From: Luteibacter yeojuensis
GTDB lineage: Bacteria; Pseudomonadota; Gammaproteobacteria; Xanthomonadales; Rhodanobacteraceae
Direction: 5' to 3'
Assembly: GCF_000964085.1 (NCBI RefSeq)
Contig: NZ_JZRB01000001.1
Coordinates: 62,001 to 126,000 of the forward strand
Length of the DNA stretch: 64,000 nucleotides
In this document: positions 9,614 through 18,076 of the stretch, piece after piece
Layout of the letters: every line of letters starts with the position of its first letter
Numbering within the stretch: position 1 is the stretch's first letter
Program-made: the position numbers and the translations under genes
The notes under the pieces: model-generated
Told to the model about the DNA's origin: nothing
What the model saw: the letters and a program-made list of their open reading frames with translations, nothing else
Database searches by the model: none

Positions 9614-9750
9614 GGTGGATCTCCGCAGTGGTGGTTGGAGACCCCAGCCTAGCCCTCGAACTGGTCAAAAAGTGCTCAATCGGGGCCACACCCCATGAGC
9701 GAATTCGGCACGCTAACGCTTTGCGTTCAGGGATAACGTTTTCACTTGCG

Positions 9751-10290
9751 TCAGCGGGTTACAGGCGCGGCCGGCGGGCGGCGAAACGTGAGCCATACGG
9801 CGGACAGCGCGAAGTACAGGCCGCCGAACGCGGCGTACGGTGCCAGCTGCGAAACCTCGGGTGCCGTGCCCATCGAACGCACCACGAACGCGATGCCGGC
9901 GAGGCCCGATTGCGCACCGCTGATCATCATGAAGGCCTGGCCCCCGAGCTTGCGTCGGCGAATGCCCACGGCCAGCTGGAATACGCCCGCGAGAAGGGCC
10001 CACAGGCCAAAGAAGAACACCCCGCCGGCGTTCCCGTGCGTCGCGAAGGCCACGCCCATGCCCAGCGCGGCCAACACGCTGGTGACGGCGTTGAAGCGCT
10101 GGCCCGGATTGGCGGCGAGCCCGCCGTTACGCCGGGCGTCGACGACGTTCGCCACGGCGTCCCACAACGGGTAAAGCACGAGCAACGTGCCGACCACGAG
10201 GGCCGGGTGCCCGCGGGAAGCGATGGCGAGGCCGACCCAGGCGAAGGCGACGACGGCCCGGAGGGCGTAGAAATTGCGGAGGGTATTCAT
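9751..10290 (-). CDS. DUF308/HdeD-like membrane protein
   Basis: This 179-residue protein has about six hydrophobic helices, the typical layout of DUF308 (HdeD-like) proteins: MNTLRNFYALRAVVAFAWVGLAIA, then further helix pairs around 35-55, 70-110 and 120-165. The ATG at 10290 is used because an upstream in-frame extension runs through the operator region. It is divergent from the TetR regulator gene, with one 16-bp operator between 34 and 49 bases upstream of its start, so TetR-mediated repression is likely. HdeD relatives are linked to stress, but the role of this one is unknown. Confidence 0.75.
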   Translation of the reverse strand: MNTLRNFYALRAVVAFAWVGLAIASRGHPALVVGTLLVLYPLWDAVANVVDARRNGGLAANPGQRFNAVTSVLAALGMGVAFATHGNAGGVFFFGLWALLAGVFQLAVGIRRRKLGGQAFMMISGAQSGLAGIAFVVRSMGTAPEVSQLAPYAAFGGLYFALSAVWLTFRRPPAAPVTR

Positions 10291-10323
10291 AGGCGCGGGA
10301 ACTGTGCGTGGAGGAGATGCAAA

Positions 10324-10339
10324 CCTACTAGTTGGTAGG
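10324..10339. promoter_or_regulatory. TetR-type operator, site 1
   Basis: The 16 bases are CCTACTAGTTGGTAGG. The arms CCTAC/GTAGG are perfect inverted repeats around a six-base centre. It lies 34 bases upstream of the DUF308 start and shares its outer bases with site 2, which is 62 bp away. Confidence 0.65.
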
Positions 10340-10385
10340 CATGGGCACAATGTGCCATGCACACATGCGTTCAGCTGTGGTCTAG

Positions 10386-10401
10386 CCTACCAAGTGGTAG
10401 G
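10386..10401. promoter_or_regulatory. TetR-type operator, site 2
   Basis: The 16 bases are CCTACCAAGTGGTAGG, with the same arms as site 1 and a central AAGT. It ends 10 bases before the TetR start codon at 10411, where bound repressor would block transcription start or early elongation. The two near-identical sites flanking the divergent promoters point to autoregulation plus control of the DUF308 gene. Confidence 0.65.
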
Positions 10402-10410
10402 ATGCCAACG

Positions 10411-10983
10411 ATGAGCACCCAGCAGAAACTGATCGACTCCGCCCGCCGCCTGATCCAGACGCGGGGCTACAACGGCTTCAGCTATGCCGATGTGGCGGAG
10501 CAGGTGCAGGTGCGCAAGGCGAGCATCCACCACCACTTCCCCGCCAAGGCCGACCTGGCCCGGGCGGTGGTCGAGGAGTCACGCGCCTTTTTTGTCGAGC
10601 AGGCCCGCACGTTGGCTGGCACAGCCTTCGACCCCGAGGGCCAGTTGCACATGTACACGGGCTACTGGGAGAAGTGCATCGCCGACAACTCCGCGCCGTT
10701 CTGCGTCGCCGGCATGCTGGCGAGCGAGCTACCCACCCTGCCCGATGAGCTTGCCGATAGCGTGCGGGCGCACTTCCGCGACCTGTCGAACTGGCTGGAG
10801 CTGGTGTTGACCCGCGGCGCGCAGACCGGGGCGTTCGCCTTGCAGGGTTCGGCGCGCCAGGAGGCCGAGGCGTTCATGGCCACGGTGTACGGCGCCATGC
10901 TGGCGGCGCGCGCCTTCGGCGAGCCGCGGGTATTTCCGGATATCGTCGCCGGCGCGTTGAAGCGGCTCAGGCCCTGCGCCTAG
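10411..10983 (+). CDS. TetR/AcrR-family regulator (AcuR/NemR-like)
   Basis: This 190-residue protein has an N-terminal DNA-binding domain (about 1-50) with GFSYADVAEQVQVRKASIHHHFPAK. The ligand domain has CVAGMLASELPTLPDEL in the middle, as in the AcuR/NemR-like branch that includes electrophile-sensing members; C97 or nearby may be a sensing residue, which is inference. The ATG at 10411 gives a normal-length N-terminus; ATG 10402 is possible. It is divergent from a DUF308 membrane protein, with matching operators in front of both genes. The stop lies four bases from the convergent end of the tad-operon tail. Confidence 0.85.
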   Translation: MSTQQKLIDSARRLIQTRGYNGFSYADVAEQVQVRKASIHHHFPAKADLARAVVEESRAFFVEQARTLAGTAFDPEGQLHMYTGYWEKCIADNSAPFCVAGMLASELPTLPDELADSVRAHFRDLSNWLELVLTRGAQTGAFALQGSARQEAEAFMATVYGAMLAARAFGEPRVFPDIVAGALKRLRPCA

Positions 10984-10987
10984 CCTG

Positions 10988-11626
10988 TCACTTCACCTTG
11001 GTGCCCGGCTTCATGGTGCCCACCTTGGCGACGTCACTGGGCAGGTCGAACAGGCCATCGGGTATGGCCTCGTACGATACGCGCAGGGCATGCCATTCGT
11101 AGTGCCGGTTGCCCACGTCATCGCCGCGCATCTCGAGGAGTACGCCCGTGTCCTCGTCGATCCATATCGTGCCGTTGTCGGTGCCATCGGGCCCACGGCC
11201 ACCCGCGTGGCGGAACTCCCAACCCACGGCGCGGTGGCCCAGTAGCAACCGCGGCTCGGTGCGGCTACACGTGGCCGACATGGCACGGCACGGCGCGTCC
11301 ACGTCGTAAACGATCGGCTTGGGCATGGCCTTGCCACTCAGCGGCAACGCCACGGGCTGGTCGTTGGCCACCATCCAGCTGCCCTTCTCGTCGCGCCACG
11401 CGGTGCCATGGTGGCTGCCCGCCGTGATATCCATGCGTAAACGATCGCCCTTCTGGCGCACCGTGAACGCCGTGCCGTCCTTGCCTTCTTCTTTGCTCGC
11501 ATAACGGTACCCATCGCCCATGCCGATCGCGGACACCGTATACGATTTTTCCTTGGGCTCATCGGCCGCGACCGCCGCCGACGTGGCCAGGACACTGGCC
11601 AGCGCAATGCACATCACACGCATCAC
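10988..11626 (-). CDS. Exported protein of unknown function, last gene of tad operon
   Basis: This 212-residue protein has a signal peptide (MMRVMCIALASVLATSAAVAA, cleavage near 21) and no further membrane span. The body has the pattern GDRLRMDITAG, TAWRDEKGSWMV, and later GTIWIDEDTGVLLEM with YEWHALRVSYEAIPDGLFDLPS. This resembles the outer-membrane or periplasmic beta-rich fold of DUF4412/LolA-like lipid-binding proteins, but I cannot confirm it. The start overlaps the TadE-like stop by four bases (ATGA), so it is translationally coupled to the pilus genes. Two Cys (PCRAMSATC) may form a disulfide. Confidence 0.7.
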   Translation of the reverse strand: MMRVMCIALASVLATSAAVAADEPKEKSYTVSAIGMGDGYRYASKEEGKDGTAFTVRQKGDRLRMDITAGSHHGTAWRDEKGSWMVANDQPVALPLSGKAMPKPIVYDVDAPCRAMSATCSRTEPRLLLGHRAVGWEFRHAGGRGPDGTDNGTIWIDEDTGVLLEMRGDDVGNRHYEWHALRVSYEAIPDGLFDLPSDVAKVGTMKPGTKVK

Positions 11627-12288
11627 GGGCCCGACGCCAGGTTGTTCGAATCGGTGACCGGTGATTGCAGGCGGACCATGGCGGTCGACTGGATGGGCAA
11701 GCTGTAAACGGTGCGCCCACTGGTGGCCGAGCGGATGAGGTCGCGCTTAGCCGGGCCGCCGAACGTCTGGAACGCCGCCAGCATGCGGTCGATGACCGGC
11801 ACGATGAGCGGGTAATCGTAGGTGACGCGGATCTTGAGCACGTTGGCATCCTGCACCGAGACGCCAGCGGAGGATGCGTCCCGGAAGTACAGGCTATCGT
11901 TGGGCAACGCATCCTTGTTGTCGTACTGCTTCTTGCGCAAGCCATTCCACGCGGCGCGCGTGGGCGCAAGCACCTCGATCTTCGCCATGCCGAGCAACAC
12001 ATCCTTCTTTGCGTCGACGAACGCCAGCGCCGCGCCCGCCTTGCCCGGGTTCGCGGCCGCGGTGGCGTATAGCGGCGCGAGGCCACGGGCAAGGCCATCC
12101 TGCATGCTCGATTTGCTGGCGCCGTGCACGGCACCGGCACGCGCTGCCTCCATCGCCGCGTAATCGACGGCCGACTTGGCGCGGTAGAACAGCAACGCCT
12201 GGAACAAACCAAGCAGCAGCAAACCGAAGCCCAGCATCGTCACCAGGAATTCAGTGATGGATTGGCCGCGCTCGCGCCGGCGGTTCAT
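11623..12288 (-). CDS. TadE-like pseudopilin
   Basis: The 221-residue product starts MNRRRERGQSITEFLVTMLGFG: a short basic leader, Gly at the prepilin-like cleavage site, Glu at +5, and one long hydrophobic helix (about 14-35). The body behind it is extracytoplasmic. This is the TadE-family minor pseudopilin architecture that helps Flp pilus assembly or adhesion. It overlaps the TPR lipoprotein gene before it and the exported-protein gene after it, each by four bases. A second TadE-like protein is encoded at 19695-20561 in the same operon. Confidence 0.85.
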   Translation of the reverse strand: MNRRRERGQSITEFLVTMLGFGLLLLGLFQALLFYRAKSAVDYAAMEAARAGAVHGASKSSMQDGLARGLAPLYATAAANPGKAGAALAFVDAKKDVLLGMAKIEVLAPTRAAWNGLRKKQYDNKDALPNDSLYFRDASSAGVSVQDANVLKIRVTYDYPLIVPVIDRMLAAFQTFGGPAKRDLIRSATSGRTVYSLPIQSTAMVRLQSPVTDSNNLASGP

Positions 12289-12977
12289 GGGCTCTTGCTC
12301 CCAAGCGGAATCACCGTGACGGTCGCCGAACGATGCGTCGACGCATCCGCGCTGGTGTCAGCCGGCATGGTCACGCTGCCTGCGGGTGCGGACGCGGGTG
12401 CAGGTGCAGGTGCAGAAGCGCGTGCGGGTGCGCGTACGGAAGCGGTGGGCGCGGCCGTGGCGGCCGGCGCGGTGACGGCCGGCGCGGTGACGGCCGGCGG
12501 CGACGGCTTGTCGGCGCGGTCGATACCCGCTATGCGCTCGGCGGTCGCGGCGCTCGACGCGCGGAGCGGATCGTTATCCGGCGCGGCCTGCGAGCTCGCG
12601 GTCATCGCCGCCTGCGCCTGCTTCAAACGGATGACGCCCAGGTTGTGCCATGCACGGGCATGCGTCGGGTTCAACTGCAAGGCATGCTCGTAGGCGGCCA
12701 CGGCATCGTCAGGCTGCTGCAGGCGATAGCGCGCGTTGCCCAGGCGGAACCACGATTCGGCATCGTCGGGCATGGCCTTCAGCACCTGGTCGTACAGGGA
12801 GGCAGCTCGCGCCATGTCGCCACTGTCGTACGCCTTGGCCGCATCATCCGCGCTGGCCAGCACCGTGGTCATCTTCTGTCGCGCATGCGTGCCGCCGTTG
12901 TTGGCCGCGCAACCCGCGAGGGCCAACAGGCACGCCAGCGGCAACGCCAGGGGGAGTCGGGTCAGGAGGCTTGCCAT
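12285..12977 (-). CDS. TPR lipoprotein (TadD-like)
   Basis: This 230-residue protein has a lipoprotein signal with lipobox LAGC (lipidated C23). About two and a half tetratricopeptide repeats follow (roughly 45-125; AAKAYDSGDMARAASLYDQVL, ESWFRLGNARYRLQQPDDAVAAYEHAL, ARAWHNLGVIRLKQAQ). The C-terminal 90 residues are Ala/Pro/Thr-rich and of low complexity. In tad systems TadD, a TPR lipoprotein, supports secretin assembly, and position and architecture fit that role. The ATG at 12977 overlaps the DUF192 gene end by 16 bases. Repeated DNA words near 12400-12500 reflect the Ala/Pro-rich tail. Confidence 0.82.
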   Translation of the reverse strand: MASLLTRLPLALPLACLLALAGCAANNGGTHARQKMTTVLASADDAAKAYDSGDMARAASLYDQVLKAMPDDAESWFRLGNARYRLQQPDDAVAAYEHALQLNPTHARAWHNLGVIRLKQAQAAMTASSQAAPDNDPLRASSAATAERIAGIDRADKPSPPAVTAPAVTAPAATAAPTASVRAPARASAPAPAPASAPAGSVTMPADTSADASTHRSATVTVIPLGSKSP

Positions 12978-13309
12978 GTGCACTGGTCTCCGGGGGCAAG
13001 TGACAGCGCCTCCAGGGCGCCGACGGGAAGTTCGAGGGTCTTGCAGGCGCCGCGCGACGCGCGCGCCCGCCACGGGAGCACGCCCGTGCAGGTACGCACC
13101 ACGCGATCGTCCGCATCGAGGAAGGCAAGGTCGATCGGGTAACCCATCCAGAAGGTATGCACGCTGGCGCACGGCTCGATAAGCAGGCCTTCGCCCTGAC
13201 GCAGCGCGGGGCGGCCAAGCAGCCCACGTGCACGCTCCCACCAGCTCGCGGCGCGCCACACGCATGGCACCACGCACTGGTCATCGCGGTAGATGCCGCC
13301 GACCCTCAC
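12962..13309 (-). CDS. DUF192 family protein
   Basis: The product is 115 residues. It shows the DUF192 core: WERARGLLGRPALRQGEGLLI, CASVHTFWMGYPIDLAFLDADDRVVR and the closing ALEALSLAPGDQ. There is no signal peptide in this version, whereas many family members are exported. The biochemical function of DUF192 is not known to me. It is inserted between TadC and the TPR lipoprotein with 4- and 16-base overlaps, so it is made with the pilus machinery. Presence of DUF192 inside tad loci recurs in some Proteobacteria, so a role in assembly is plausible. Confidence 0.85.
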   Translation of the reverse strand: MRVGGIYRDDQCVVPCVWRAASWWERARGLLGRPALRQGEGLLIEPCASVHTFWMGYPIDLAFLDADDRVVRTCTGVLPWRARASRGACKTLELPVGALEALSLAPGDQCTWQAS

Positions 13310-14196
13310 AGGATGCCCTCCTGCTTCATGCGCAGGAAGATGAAGTAGCCGAGGAAAAGGAAGATAAGCGGGAAGAAGAACATCACCAGCGGCAGCATCA
13401 TCTTCACCGGCGCTTCGAGCGCGAGCTTCTCAGCACGCAGGAATCGCTCTTCGCGCCGCTGCGTGGCCTGGGCACGCAAGGCCACGCCCAGGCTCGCACC
13501 CACGCGGTCGGCCTGGATCAGCGTGCCGGTGAAGCTCGACATCTGGCTCATGTCCATGCGGTCGCTCATGCGGCGCAAGGCCTCGGCACGCGGCAAGCCC
13601 GAGCGCAGGTCGCGCAGCAAGCGGTTGAATTCCTGGTTCAGCGGGCCCTGCGGCCCTTTCAGCGTGGCCTGCTCAATGCCACCGGTGATGTTGAGGCCTG
13701 CTTCCACCGACATGATGATGAAGTCGAGGAAGGTGGGCAGGTCGCGGATGACCATGCGCTGGCGCTTCTTGCGGCGTTCGGACAACCACAGGTCGGGGTA
13801 GTACCAGCCGATGGAGAACGCGACGACGAGGAGCAGCAGGATCGGCATGAGCGCCAGTTTGTCGAGCATGAACATCACCAGCAGCCCCGCCGCGGCCACG
13901 ATGAACACCGCGGCCACGCGCAGGCCGTAGAGCTGCTCGGGCGTCAGCACGAAATCCTGTCCTGAGGCCTGCAGCTTCTTGTGCGCTGGCTCCAGCTGCG
14001 TCGGCGTAAGGTGGGGGCCAATGAGGTTCGTGGCGAGGTTCACCAGCGGCCAGATAAGGCGCAGGCCAGAAGGCAGCGGATCCTGGTAGTGGCGATCCTG
14101 CTGCGGCACCTCGCGCATGAAACCGTTGATGCCCCAGAACGCCAGGCCCGCGGCACCGCCCACGCAGATGATGAGGACGACGAGGAGGACGCTCAT
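13306..14196 (-). CDS. tadC: TadC, inner-membrane platform protein of the Flp pilus system
   Basis: This 296-residue type II secretion F-domain protein has N-terminal membrane helix 2-22, another pair around 105-150, and a C-terminal helix near 270-290. The conserved cytoplasmic region reads RDLPTFLDFIIMSVEAGLNITGGIEQA and later GVALRAQATQRREERFLRAEKLALEAPVKMMLPLV. TadC works with TadB as the inner-membrane platform that the CpaF ATPase drives. The ATG at 14196 overlaps the TadB stop by four bases. A much longer open frame that continues into TadB in another frame is not the gene. Confidence 0.92.
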   Translation of the reverse strand: MSVLLVVLIICVGGAAGLAFWGINGFMREVPQQDRHYQDPLPSGLRLIWPLVNLATNLIGPHLTPTQLEPAHKKLQASGQDFVLTPEQLYGLRVAAVFIVAAAGLLVMFMLDKLALMPILLLLVVAFSIGWYYPDLWLSERRKKRQRMVIRDLPTFLDFIIMSVEAGLNITGGIEQATLKGPQGPLNQEFNRLLRDLRSGLPRAEALRRMSDRMDMSQMSSFTGTLIQADRVGASLGVALRAQATQRREERFLRAEKLALEAPVKMMLPLVMFFFPLIFLFLGYFIFLRMKQEGIL

Positions 14197-15047
14197 ATGT
14201 CGATGCTCATGATCTTGCGGCACATGCGGTAGCCGAGGTACTCCATCACCGCCGCCACGGCCATGACGGCCCACCCCATGTACGAGTGGTACAGGTCGTG
14301 CATCGTCTCCGGGTAGGCAAAGCTGAGGAACGCGATGAGGCCTACGGGCAGCATCGCCATGACGATGCCCTGCAGGCGGCCCTGTGCGGTCAGCGCCTTC
14401 ACCTTGCCTTCCATGATGAGGCGGCGGCGCAACGTATCCGACAGCGAAGCCATGCTCTCGGCGAGGTTGCCACCCACTTCGCGTGAAATGCCCACGGCGG
14501 AGACAAACAAGGTCACGTCCTGGATAGGCACGCGCTTGTTGAAGTTCTCCATCGCCTCGTCGGGCTTCACACCCATGCGTTGTTCGCGGAGGATAAGCGC
14601 GAACTCCTGGGCCAACGGCGGGTCGATATCGCGCGCCAGGCCTTCCAGCGAGGGCGCGAAGCCCAGGCCGGCACGCATGCTGCTGGCGACCATCATCAGG
14701 CCATCGGGCAGCTGCTGCTGGATCTGGTCGATGCGGCGCTGGCGCATCAGCGTGTAAAGCTTGCGGGGCAGGAAGATAAGCAGCCCGACCGTGATGACCG
14801 CGAGCAGCAGGTTGTCGGTGGCAAGCCACACCACGGCCGGCAGGATGAACAGCGCCGCCGCGTTCGCGTAGAAGAGCTTCTGCGTGTCCATGAACATGAA
14901 CATGTCAGCCAGGTTGAACCGCGCCTGCTCGGTAAAGGTTTCGCGGTAATGGCCCCAGAACACGACGGAGACGCGCGCCACGACAAAGCCGAGGCACGCT
15001 ACGCCGACGAACACCATCAGGATGACAGGCAGCAGGCCTCCGCTCAC
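14193..15047 (-). CDS. tadB: TadB, inner-membrane platform protein of the Flp pilus system
   Basis: This 284-residue protein with the type II secretion F domain has membrane helices near 5-25, 60-95 and at the C-terminus (about 235-270). The cytoplasmic signature is QQQLPDGLMMVASSMRAGLGFAPSLEGLARDIDPP, followed by EFALILREQRMGVKPDEAMENF. It starts with GTG four bases into the end of cpaF and ends four bases into tadC, so all three are translationally coupled. It forms the membrane platform of the tight-adherence pilus with TadC. Confidence 0.92.
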   Translation of the reverse strand: MSGGLLPVILMVFVGVACLGFVVARVSVVFWGHYRETFTEQARFNLADMFMFMDTQKLFYANAAALFILPAVVWLATDNLLLAVITVGLLIFLPRKLYTLMRQRRIDQIQQQLPDGLMMVASSMRAGLGFAPSLEGLARDIDPPLAQEFALILREQRMGVKPDEAMENFNKRVPIQDVTLFVSAVGISREVGGNLAESMASLSDTLRRRLIMEGKVKALTAQGRLQGIVMAMLPVGLIAFLSFAYPETMHDLYHSYMGWAVMAVAAVMEYLGYRMCRKIMSIDI

Positions 15048-16741
15048 GGCTCCTCCCCGGTGCCGCGGAAGATCGACAGGTCCACGGGCACGCCGCGCTC
15101 CGCCAGCTCTTCGTAGAATTCAGGAACCGCACCCGTGGGCGAAAAGGTGCCTCGCACCTTGCCTTCGGGCCCACCCTGGTCACGCGCGCGGAAGGTGAAG
15201 ATGTCTTGCGTCTGGATCGTTCCCGACTCGATGCCCGTGATCTCGCTGATGTGCGTGATCTTGCGCGAACCGCACGGGAAGCGCCGCTGGTGGACGATGA
15301 GGTCGATGGCCGACGATATCTGCTCGCGAACCACGGTCATCGGCAGGTCCATGCTCGACATGAGCACCATCACTTCGAGGCGCGAAAGCGCGTCACGCGG
15401 GGAATTGGCGTGCGCCGTGGTCATCGAGCCTTCGTGGCCCGTATTCATGGCCTGGAGCATGTCCAGCGCCTCGCCGCCACGGCACTCACCCACGATGATG
15501 CGGTCGGGGCGCATACGCAGGGCGTTGCGCACCAGGTCGCGGATGGTGATGAGGCCCTTGCCCTCGAGGTTGGCGGGGCGTGCTTCCATGCCGACCAGGT
15601 TGGGCTGGTTGAGTTTCAGCTCGGCGGCATCCTCGATCGTGACGATGCGCTCGCGGTCGGGGATGAAGTTCGACAGCACGTTCAGCAGCGTCGTCTTGCC
15701 CGAGCCCGTGCCGCCCGTGACAACCAGGTTGCGGCGCTCGCGCACGGCCACCTGCAGGAACTCCAGCATACGCTCGTCCAACGAGCCGAAGTTCATCAGG
15801 TCCTGGCCCACCAGCTTGCGCTTGGCGAACTTACGAATGGAGATGCTCGGCCCGCGCAAGGCGACCGGCGAGATCACGGCGTTGACGCGGGAGCCGTCCT
15901 TCAGGCGGGCATCGACCATGGGCGAGCTTTCGTCGATGCGCCGGCCCAGCGGGGCGACAATGCGCTCGATGGCGGCAAGCACTGCCTTGTCCGAGGTAAA
16001 CACGACGGGCGATTCCTGCACGCGGCCGGATCGCTCGATGAAGATCTGGTCCGAGCGGTTGACCATGATTTCCGTTACCGAATCGTCGTCGAGCAAGTCT
16101 TCCAGCGGGCCAAGGCCGATCGCCTCGTCAAGCACTTCTTTGGCGAGCCGGCGGCGGTTCACCGTCATGGGCAGGTCGGCGAACTCACGCTCGATGATTT
16201 CATCGATGAGCTCGGATGTTTTCGCACGGAGGTCGTCGTCGCTCATGCCGTGCACATCGACACGGCGCAGGTCCATCTGGCGAACAAGCGACGCGTGGAC
16301 CTGCAGGCGGTACTCCATCATATCGGGCGAGCGTGGCTCCACCGCCATGACTTCGGTGCTTTCGCTGCTGCCCGCCGGAGGAGCCACCGCGGGCGAGTCA
16401 TTGCCCGCCACCTTGCTTGCCCCGGGCGGCGGCGACGCGGCAATGGCCTCGTCCACCAACACGCGCAGCCGATATGCCCCGATCGTGACAATGTCCTCGC
16501 GGTGCAGAGGGCCGTGGCTTTCGCGGACCTTCTCCCCATTCACGATGACGGTGGCACGGCTGCCCACCACCTCGATGAATACCGCCCCGTTGCGAACACG
16601 AAACGCAGCGTGCTCGGCCGCGATGTTCCAGCCTTGCAGCATGACAAGGTTGCCCTCGCTCTTGCCGATGCCGCAGTTATCGTTGAGGCAACGGACGTGG
16701 CGCGTATCGCGGTTCGATGTCTCGATCAGTACTTCAAACAT
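15044..16741 (-). CDS. cpaF: CpaF/TadA pilus ATPase with N-terminal FHA domain
   Basis: This 565-residue secretion ATPase powers Flp pilus extension, and probably retraction, in the cytoplasm. The C-terminal two thirds is canonical: Walker [12 protein letters not shown], an Asp box with VTIEDAAELKLNQPN, and GECRGGEALDMLQAMNTGHEGSMTTAHAN. Before it, about residues 1-110 form an FHA-like beta domain (GIGKSEGNLVM, EHAAF, VFIEVVG, VNGEKV, DIVTIGAYRL) joined by a Pro/Ala-rich linker. FHA domains bind phosphothreonine, but the usual SxxH reads AAEH here, so binding may be altered. The fusion could couple the pilus motor to Ser/Thr kinase signalling. It overlaps tadB by four bases. Confidence 0.95.
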   Translation of the reverse strand: MFEVLIETSNRDTRHVRCLNDNCGIGKSEGNLVMLQGWNIAAEHAAFRVRNGAVFIEVVGSRATVIVNGEKVRESHGPLHREDIVTIGAYRLRVLVDEAIAASPPPGASKVAGNDSPAVAPPAGSSESTEVMAVEPRSPDMMEYRLQVHASLVRQMDLRRVDVHGMSDDDLRAKTSELIDEIIEREFADLPMTVNRRRLAKEVLDEAIGLGPLEDLLDDDSVTEIMVNRSDQIFIERSGRVQESPVVFTSDKAVLAAIERIVAPLGRRIDESSPMVDARLKDGSRVNAVISPVALRGPSISIRKFAKRKLVGQDLMNFGSLDERMLEFLQVAVRERRNLVVTGGTGSGKTTLLNVLSNFIPDRERIVTIEDAAELKLNQPNLVGMEARPANLEGKGLITIRDLVRNALRMRPDRIIVGECRGGEALDMLQAMNTGHEGSMTTAHANSPRDALSRLEVMVLMSSMDLPMTVVREQISSAIDLIVHQRRFPCGSRKITHISEITGIESGTIQTQDIFTFRARDQGGPEGKVRGTFSPTGAVPEFYEELAERGVPVDLSIFRGTGEEP

Positions 16742-16753
16742 GGCTGCCTACCT

Positions 16754-18073
16754 TTAGTCGACGATCTCGCTGCCAGCCGTGTCGCGGAGGTCGCTCTTCA
16801 TCTGCTCGCTTCGCTGGATCATGGCCTTGTTGCGCTCGGAGTCGGGGTCGATCACGTGCGGGGTAAGGAAGATGACAAGCTCGGTGCGATTCGCCTGGAA
16901 GTTACGCGAGCGGAACAAGGCACCAAGGATCGGGATCTGGCCAAGGCCGGGCACCTTGTCGAACTGCTTGGTTGCGTTGGCATCGACCAGTCCCGACAGG
17001 ACGATGGTCTGGCCGTCGTGCACGTTCATCTCCGTGTTGGTGCGACGAGTGAGGAACGCGGGGTTGCCCAGGACGGTGATGGTCGGGTCGATCTTGCTGA
17101 GTTCGGTTTCGATCTTCGTGGAAATGTCGCCGTTGGCGTTGACCACGGGCTCGATGTGCATCTTGATGCCGTACGGCTTGTACTCGACATCGACATTGCC
17201 GAAGCCAGAGGTCGTGGCGACGGGGATTTCGCCGCCCACCAGGAAGTCGGCGGAGCCGCCGCTGCGCGCGCTCAATTGCGGCGTCGCCAGCTCCCAGGCA
17301 TTGCCGGTCTGCATGGCCAGGTTGATGCGCGACGTGATGGCCGTCGCGATGCCGAAGTAGCTCTGCGTTCCCTTCAGGCCCCCGATCTCCGTGAATGGAT
17401 CCTGGCGGATGGCGAAATACGGGTTGGTCTTCCAGTCGCGGATGAGCCCGCCACTGGGGCCGTTGATCTGTGTATCCCACTGGATGCCGATCTCGTCCAT
17501 CGACTTCTTGTCGAACTCCATGATGCGCGTCTCCATCATCACGGTGGGGCGCATCTCAACGGAGTTCTGGGACGCAAAGATCAGTATCTGCGGATACACC
17601 TTTTTCAACTGGGCGAGCTTGTCCATGTCGCCGCTGGAGAAATCGTGGCCGGTGACCACGACGTTACCGCCGACCTCGTTCACGCCCAGCGACGGGATAT
17701 CGCCAAGGATGGCGCGGACGGCATCGGCTACCTGGTTGGTATTGCCCTGGACGATGTGCACGGGCACGGTCTTCTGGGCACCGTCGGCCATCCAGAGCTG
17801 TACCGAGGTATCGCCGGCCGCATTGGCGATCATCACCACTTCACGGGTGCCGAGCACCTTCACGTTGAGCAGGCCACCGCTGCCCACGGCGACACGTTTG
17901 ATGGATCCGGCCACGCTATGCACCACCGCTTGGCCTGCATACAGGTTCAGCGATTCGGGCATGGGGGGTGCATCGGCTGCGAGCGCCATGCCCGCGGCCA
18001 GTCCCATGGCGGCGACGAGGGTGGCACGCGCCTTCCGCGCGGCGACACCTGAGAAACGTAACAAGGCTTCCAT
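16754..18073 (-). CDS. cpaC: CpaC/RcpA outer-membrane secretin
   Basis: This 439-residue protein has a signal peptide ending near MALAADAPP. An N-terminal pilus/secretin domain contains SLNLYAGQAVVHSVAGSIKRVAVGSGGLLNVK, a BON/N1-like part follows, and then the secretin C domain. The conserved block is VPGLGQIPILGALFRSRNFQANRTELVIFLTPHVI, with GQTIVLSGLVD before it. It forms the outer-membrane channel through which the Flp pilus passes. The gene follows cpaB by three bases and precedes cpaF by twelve. The length is normal for this branch. Confidence 0.95.
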   Translation of the reverse strand: MEALLRFSGVAARKARATLVAAMGLAAGMALAADAPPMPESLNLYAGQAVVHSVAGSIKRVAVGSGGLLNVKVLGTREVVMIANAAGDTSVQLWMADGAQKTVPVHIVQGNTNQVADAVRAILGDIPSLGVNEVGGNVVVTGHDFSSGDMDKLAQLKKVYPQILIFASQNSVEMRPTVMMETRIMEFDKKSMDEIGIQWDTQINGPSGGLIRDWKTNPYFAIRQDPFTEIGGLKGTQSYFGIATAITSRINLAMQTGNAWELATPQLSARSGGSADFLVGGEIPVATTSGFGNVDVEYKPYGIKMHIEPVVNANGDISTKIETELSKIDPTITVLGNPAFLTRRTNTEMNVHDGQTIVLSGLVDANATKQFDKVPGLGQIPILGALFRSRNFQANRTELVIFLTPHVIDPDSERNKAMIQRSEQMKSDLRDTAGSEIVD

Positions 18074-18076
18074 GGT

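Noticed and set aside
15206-18052. A 948-codon open frame on the plus strand opposite cpaF and cpaC
   Set aside because: It is the mirror of real pilus genes in GC-rich DNA: Arg/His/Ala-rich with no domain, signal or ribosome site, while the opposite strand has complete, well-conserved proteins.
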